Positions 60,661-64,000 of a stretch of DNA of 64,000 bases are shown here, piece after piece. How positions within the stretch are numbered: the first letter of the stretch is position 1; every line of letters begins with the position of its first letter. The position numbers and the translations under genes were made by a program. The notes beneath the pieces were generated by a model that did no database searches, was not told where the DNA came from, and saw only the letters and a list, made by a program, of their open reading frames with translations. The DNA comes from Nectonema munidae (lineage: Eukaryota; Nematomorpha; Nectonematoida; Nectonematidae): assembly GCA_030549495.1 (NCBI GenBank), contig JAUIRK010000106.1, forward strand, positions 372,001 to 436,000. The letters are read 5' to 3'.

Positions 60661-61408
60661 AATAAAGAACATATTTGCGTGTATTTAGGTAAAAAGTCCT
60701 ACCGGAACCAAGAGGTTCACACCATCTGGACGATAACGTTCTCCTGATCTAGTGACCATCACTGAATGGATCGTTGACTCTTGGAAAGAACTAGACCCAC
60801 AGATCATCGTGAAATCGTTCAAACGCTGCAGCATTTCCAACACACTTGACGACATTGAAGACGACATACTCTGGTAGGATGAAAAGACCCGCAAAGAAGA
60901 GCAGGAAGACATCTAGGATGAAGAGTTGATGACGACGATGAAGATGATCTTCACTTCGCCGATGAAGATCTGATGTCAACTTAACAAGTCCATCAGCTGT
61001 TCAACGAAGGAGATTTAGACGATTTTCTAGGTTTTGAATCGTGATTAATTATGTGTTTATAATTTCGTTTGATAATTTTTGGGTCAATTTAATAAATCAA
61101 TGGTTATGCAAATAAATCCCTACTCGTTATATTTTTTTGAAAAGTATTTATTCATGAACGAATATCTGTTATCAAGTCTGTCAATATGTGATAATTTCTT
61201 AATAATTTTCTCCAAAAGAGATTGAAAGACACGCAAATGATGAAGAGTTCGACGAAACCTCCATTATCGCCCATAAGGTCCGCTGATAGGTCTGCTCAAA
61301 CTTGATATTGACGTTGGGGAAAAAAAGTTAATTTTTATTATCTCGCTGATTATCCGCACCACGATTTTGAAGGAAAAAAGTGCGAATAATAGACGGTGAA
61401 AAACGGTA

Positions 61409-62842
61409 CTTATTTCCAATTAAAATTTTAATATAATAATATAAAATTCTGTTACTAAGACTACTAACAAGTAATACTACAAAATGAGATAGGTAGTCTG
61501 GGTTAAATCATTCTTTAAATTGATAAAATTCAAATTAAATTCCGAGTGTTAATAGCTCTGACATTGGACACATAAAAATGTTGTTAAATTATAATTTTCA
61601 GTGGTCAAATCATTCTTTAAATTTATAAAATTCAAATTAAATTCCGAGTGTTAATAGCTCTGACATTGAATACATAAAAATGTTATTAAATTATAATTTT
61701 CTGTTATATAAATACCTATTAAAACTACAAATACAATTTAGATAAAAATTCTAATTTTTAAAAGTATTTCTTACACGCATTTGATATTTTCTTTTCCTGA
61801 AGAATGCTTGTGCCCACCTGTGCCCACGTTTTAAAGGTACCCATGAAATAGAGTTTATTTGACCAGTACTTAGAATAATATACTTTTTCCTGATATTTCT
61901 AGAATGTTCATTTTTAACTTTTAATTTGTTAAACTATTTGTAATAATATAAAAAACATAATAAAACTTAAAAAGTTGATTATTCAAATAATTTAAAAAAT
62001 TTATTTATTTTATATATTTCTATTTACTCTTTTTGTTTTAAGTAAATTTTTTAATGGCTGATTGTGGGGCATTATGTCTTCAAGTAGCCTAAACCATTTT
62101 GAAATTTAAATATAGTTTGCCTGATGTATATATTTATGTAATGATTCAACTGAATTAAATAAAAATAATGTGTTTTTCGAAGAAGTAATTCACTTCAATT
62201 TCAGTCAATTTTTATTAATTTAATTCGAGGCTTGCAACATTAGAACTAAATTTTATTCGTTTATTCTCTTTTTTATTATTCCATAGATAAAAAACGAAAA
62301 ATTTCAACAAAGATAAATCCATATACAGACTTCTATATTTTCTAAATATACTAAATAAAACGCTCGTATTCTAAAATTATTATTTCAATAGGCACTCTTC
62401 AATCTCACATTTTATTATTTTTTTTAATTTTATTTTGCACAAGAATTAATGAAGAAGAAATTTTAGATTATATAATAAAATAATATATTTGGGGAACTAG
62501 TGTTTTAACAGATTTAATATTTGTAAACATTATTTTCGGAAGGCTTTCAAAAGGCAGATGCCGCTTAATGAGAGACCTCAAATAAAAGATATATAAGTTA
62601 AGAAAAAAGTTAAAATTGTCCTTATATATAATGCGTATAAAAATTCATAGAGTTATTAATTAAAATAGGTTTATATATACAAATGAATGATTGAGGGTAT
62701 ATACTATATACCTACATATAAATCATAGATATATATCAAAATTTGGTACTTTTTCTGTTTTGGCCCCACCACTAATTATTTCAATTTTCTGTTCCATAAA
62801 TGAATAATTAATCGTCTGGTTAATAATAAAACAATCTTATAA
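61409..62842. other. Non-coding right flank of the pogo element
   Basis: A direct repeat of about 100 bases occurs twice, at ~61500-61600 and ~61605-61700 (ATAAAATTCAAATTAAATTC, GTTAATAGCTCTGACATTGA). No gene; no clear continuation of the LINE that the pogo element interrupts. Confidence 0.55.
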
Positions 62843-63450
62843 ATGAACAATTTAAAATCACTCATTCGTAAACTTGTCAATGAAGAGAAATGCATCATTT
62901 ATCTACAAGAGGTAGGAATCGTGCAGTTGAAGCGAAAATGTGCAAATGGACACTCAATGAAGTTAGTTTTAGGAGGAGGAAAGAAGAATCGTTGGCGTTG
63001 TTACAAAAGGGGCTGTAGAAAAGAGAAAGGAGTACGAACAAATAACTGGCTTGTTGCTTCATGGCTGTCTTATGAGCATATAATTCTCTTCATTTATTCA
63101 TGGGCGTATGAACTGACTTCAATAAAATATTGCGAGAGAGAACTTGGAATGAATAACAACAACGGTTGACTGGAACAATTACATGAGAGAGGTATGTATT
63201 TGGAAGCTTCTTAAACACCCTGTTGTCATTGGAGGTCCAGGTATGCATGTGGAGATAGATAAAGCATTGTTTGCCAAGAGGAAAAATCCTGTTGGTTGAA
63301 TTCTTCCACAACATTGGGTGTTTGGAGGTATTTGCATTGAAACCAATGAAGTTTTCATGATAGCTGTTAAAGATCACACAGAAAGTACTCTAATTTAGCT
63401 CATCAATAAATACATAGGTCCCGGAACGACAATTAGTTCAAGCAATTAGC
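62843..63450 (+). pseudogene. Merlin-type (ISXO2-like) transposase fragment
   Basis: An open frame of 108 residues (62843-63169) carries a zinc-ribbon-like C-x6-H..C-x4-C arrangement (CANGHSM...RCYKRGCRKEKG), usual at the N-terminus of ISXO2-like transposases. A shifted frame from about 63160 continues with VVIGGPGMHVEIDKALFAK, QHWVFGGICIETNEVF, KDHTESTL and GPGTTISS, the D..D part of the catalytic domain. The fragment has one frameshift and internal stops, and similarity fades near 63450. It is distinct from the Merlin in VPS45. No terminal repeats were located. Confidence 0.8.
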
Positions 63451-64000
63451 TCAACGTTTTCAAGCATGAATTAAAGACTTGTAGAGCGTAGATTTTATAT
63501 CAGTTGGGAACATAGATTTAAAATACTTAAAAATACCCACTATGCAATTTAACTTTGGAGCAATAAAAGAAATGTGACCATTCCAATTGAGAGTATTATT
63601 ATTGACTAATCCCAATATATTGTGTTTTTTACAATATCACAACTCGATTTAATTTGAAAACTAATGCATAAACACTTAATTCTGTACATGAGTTAAAGCC
63701 AATCACAAGATAGTTGACTAAGATAGGCAGTACTGATTTAATAATGTTTGATGAAAGATCAACATATGTCCATCTTGCAAAAGGATAGGTACAATAAATA
63801 CATGATTTTGTTTTCAATAGGTAAATCATTGTGATTAGTGGAATGTTTAGACAATTAGCAATAGTCCTACTGTCCCTTATCATTACATCATCCATGAAGA
63901 AGGTATATTTTCACTGATATTGGGTTTCAAAAATTTGTTCAATTCTAAACATAAATTTTTAGGCTTTTTTAAATTTGAAAATAAATAGCCAAAATATTTT

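Larger units (their letters stand above)
52726..60703 (+). mobile_element. Mutator-like element (MULE) inserted in the pogo transposase
   Basis: An 8-kb insertion bounded by an 11-base duplication GGAACCAAGAG (52715-52725 and 60704-60714), within the 9-11 bp usual for MULEs. The ends are imperfect inverted repeats of about 30-35 bases (GGTAAGACTTTTTAC against GGTAGGACTTTTTAC, continuing beyond). The MULE transposase lies at 56004-57170: GIDPTFNLGPCFVTVTVFDN (first Asp, ~56740), then GSDEEKALVKAIKDFFP and the CQIHLEKNIQKYL block (~56940-57050). The frame is broken, and its downstream part runs into a poly-A-rich, apparently corrupted stretch. Two LINE pieces occupy the left half. The 58.2-60.6 kb portion has no recognisable coding content. 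Confidence 0.85.
51249..61406 (+). mobile_element. pogo/Tigger-type transposon, interrupted by an 8-kb insertion
   Basis: Ends are inverted repeats: CCGTCTTTCACCGTCTATTA at 51249 and its complement ending 61406, flanked by the TA duplication (51247-51248, 61407-61408) of Tc1/mariner/pogo elements. Only about 2.2 kb belongs to the element. The transposase has a CENP-B-like start (MPSKRASYTTPFKLQVFKYS, 51688), an HTH region after a frame change near 51780, IGNADQTPLTFD with the first catalytic Asp (~52170), LVLDAFRCN (~52530) and IIPGGMTSILQPLDVGVNRQ (~52610). The C-terminal part resumes at 60704 with VTITEWIVDSWKELDPQ and ISNALD-like ISNTLDDIEDDILW. A frameshift, stops and a long G run show that it is inactive. 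Confidence 0.9.

Noticed and set aside
60685-60912. Minus-strand Ser-rich open frame
   Set aside because: Shadow of the plus-strand pogo transposase C-terminus.

Overview
This is animal nuclear DNA, AT-rich (roughly 70% A+T by eye), with small exons in kilobase introns and a dense load of transposable elements. Four host genes are recognisable: PGM2-type phosphoglucomutase/phosphopentomutase (minus strand, ~4.1-16.8 kb, N-terminus not found), PRIMPOL (minus, 21.2-22.7 kb, one open exon), a CKS1-type cyclin-dependent-kinase subunit (plus, 25.7-30.4 kb, complete, three exons) and VPS45, a Sec1/Munc18 vesicle-fusion factor (minus, 37.2-49.9 kb, complete, 13 exons with consistent phases). No operon, CRISPR array or prokaryotic feature is present. 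The element mix (Merlin, pogo, MULE, hAT, piggyBac-type MITEs, tRNA-derived SINEs, several LINE lineages) and the gene sequences suggest an invertebrate, plausibly an arthropod such as a copepod; that placement is inference.

Layout. 0-4 kb: non-coding, with one SINE and a short 21-bp tandem repeat. 4-17 kb: PGM2, with a palindromic MITE and a LINE relic carrying a 2A-like motif in its introns. 13.1-13.3 kb is homopolymer-inflated and looks like damaged assembly. 17-21 kb: non-coding with a Tigger/pogo-like MITE. 21-23 kb: PRIMPOL. 25.7-30.4 kb: CKS1, whose 4.3-kb first intron holds three mutually nested inverted-repeat elements and a 936-bp element built around a tandem array. 30.8-36.7 kb: SINE, MITEs, an 802-bp hAT, and a 2.9-kb transposon with an unfamiliar transposase sitting inside a piggyBac-type MITE. 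37-50 kb: VPS45, with a full-length Merlin in intron 1, a fold-back element carrying a MITE in intron 2, and an antisense LINE tail in intron 4. 50-61.4 kb: a nest in which a LINE is cut by a pogo element, which is cut by an 8-kb Mutator-like element, which holds two further LINE pieces. 61.4-64 kb: non-coding plus a second Merlin fragment.

The four host genes act separately (sugar-phosphate metabolism, DNA damage tolerance, cell-cycle control, endosomal fusion) and share no obvious regulation. The most informative content is the transposon stratigraphy. Many insertions keep exact target-site duplications, so their families and relative ages can be read directly. The best candidate for something poorly described is the 2.9-kb element at 33742-36641.
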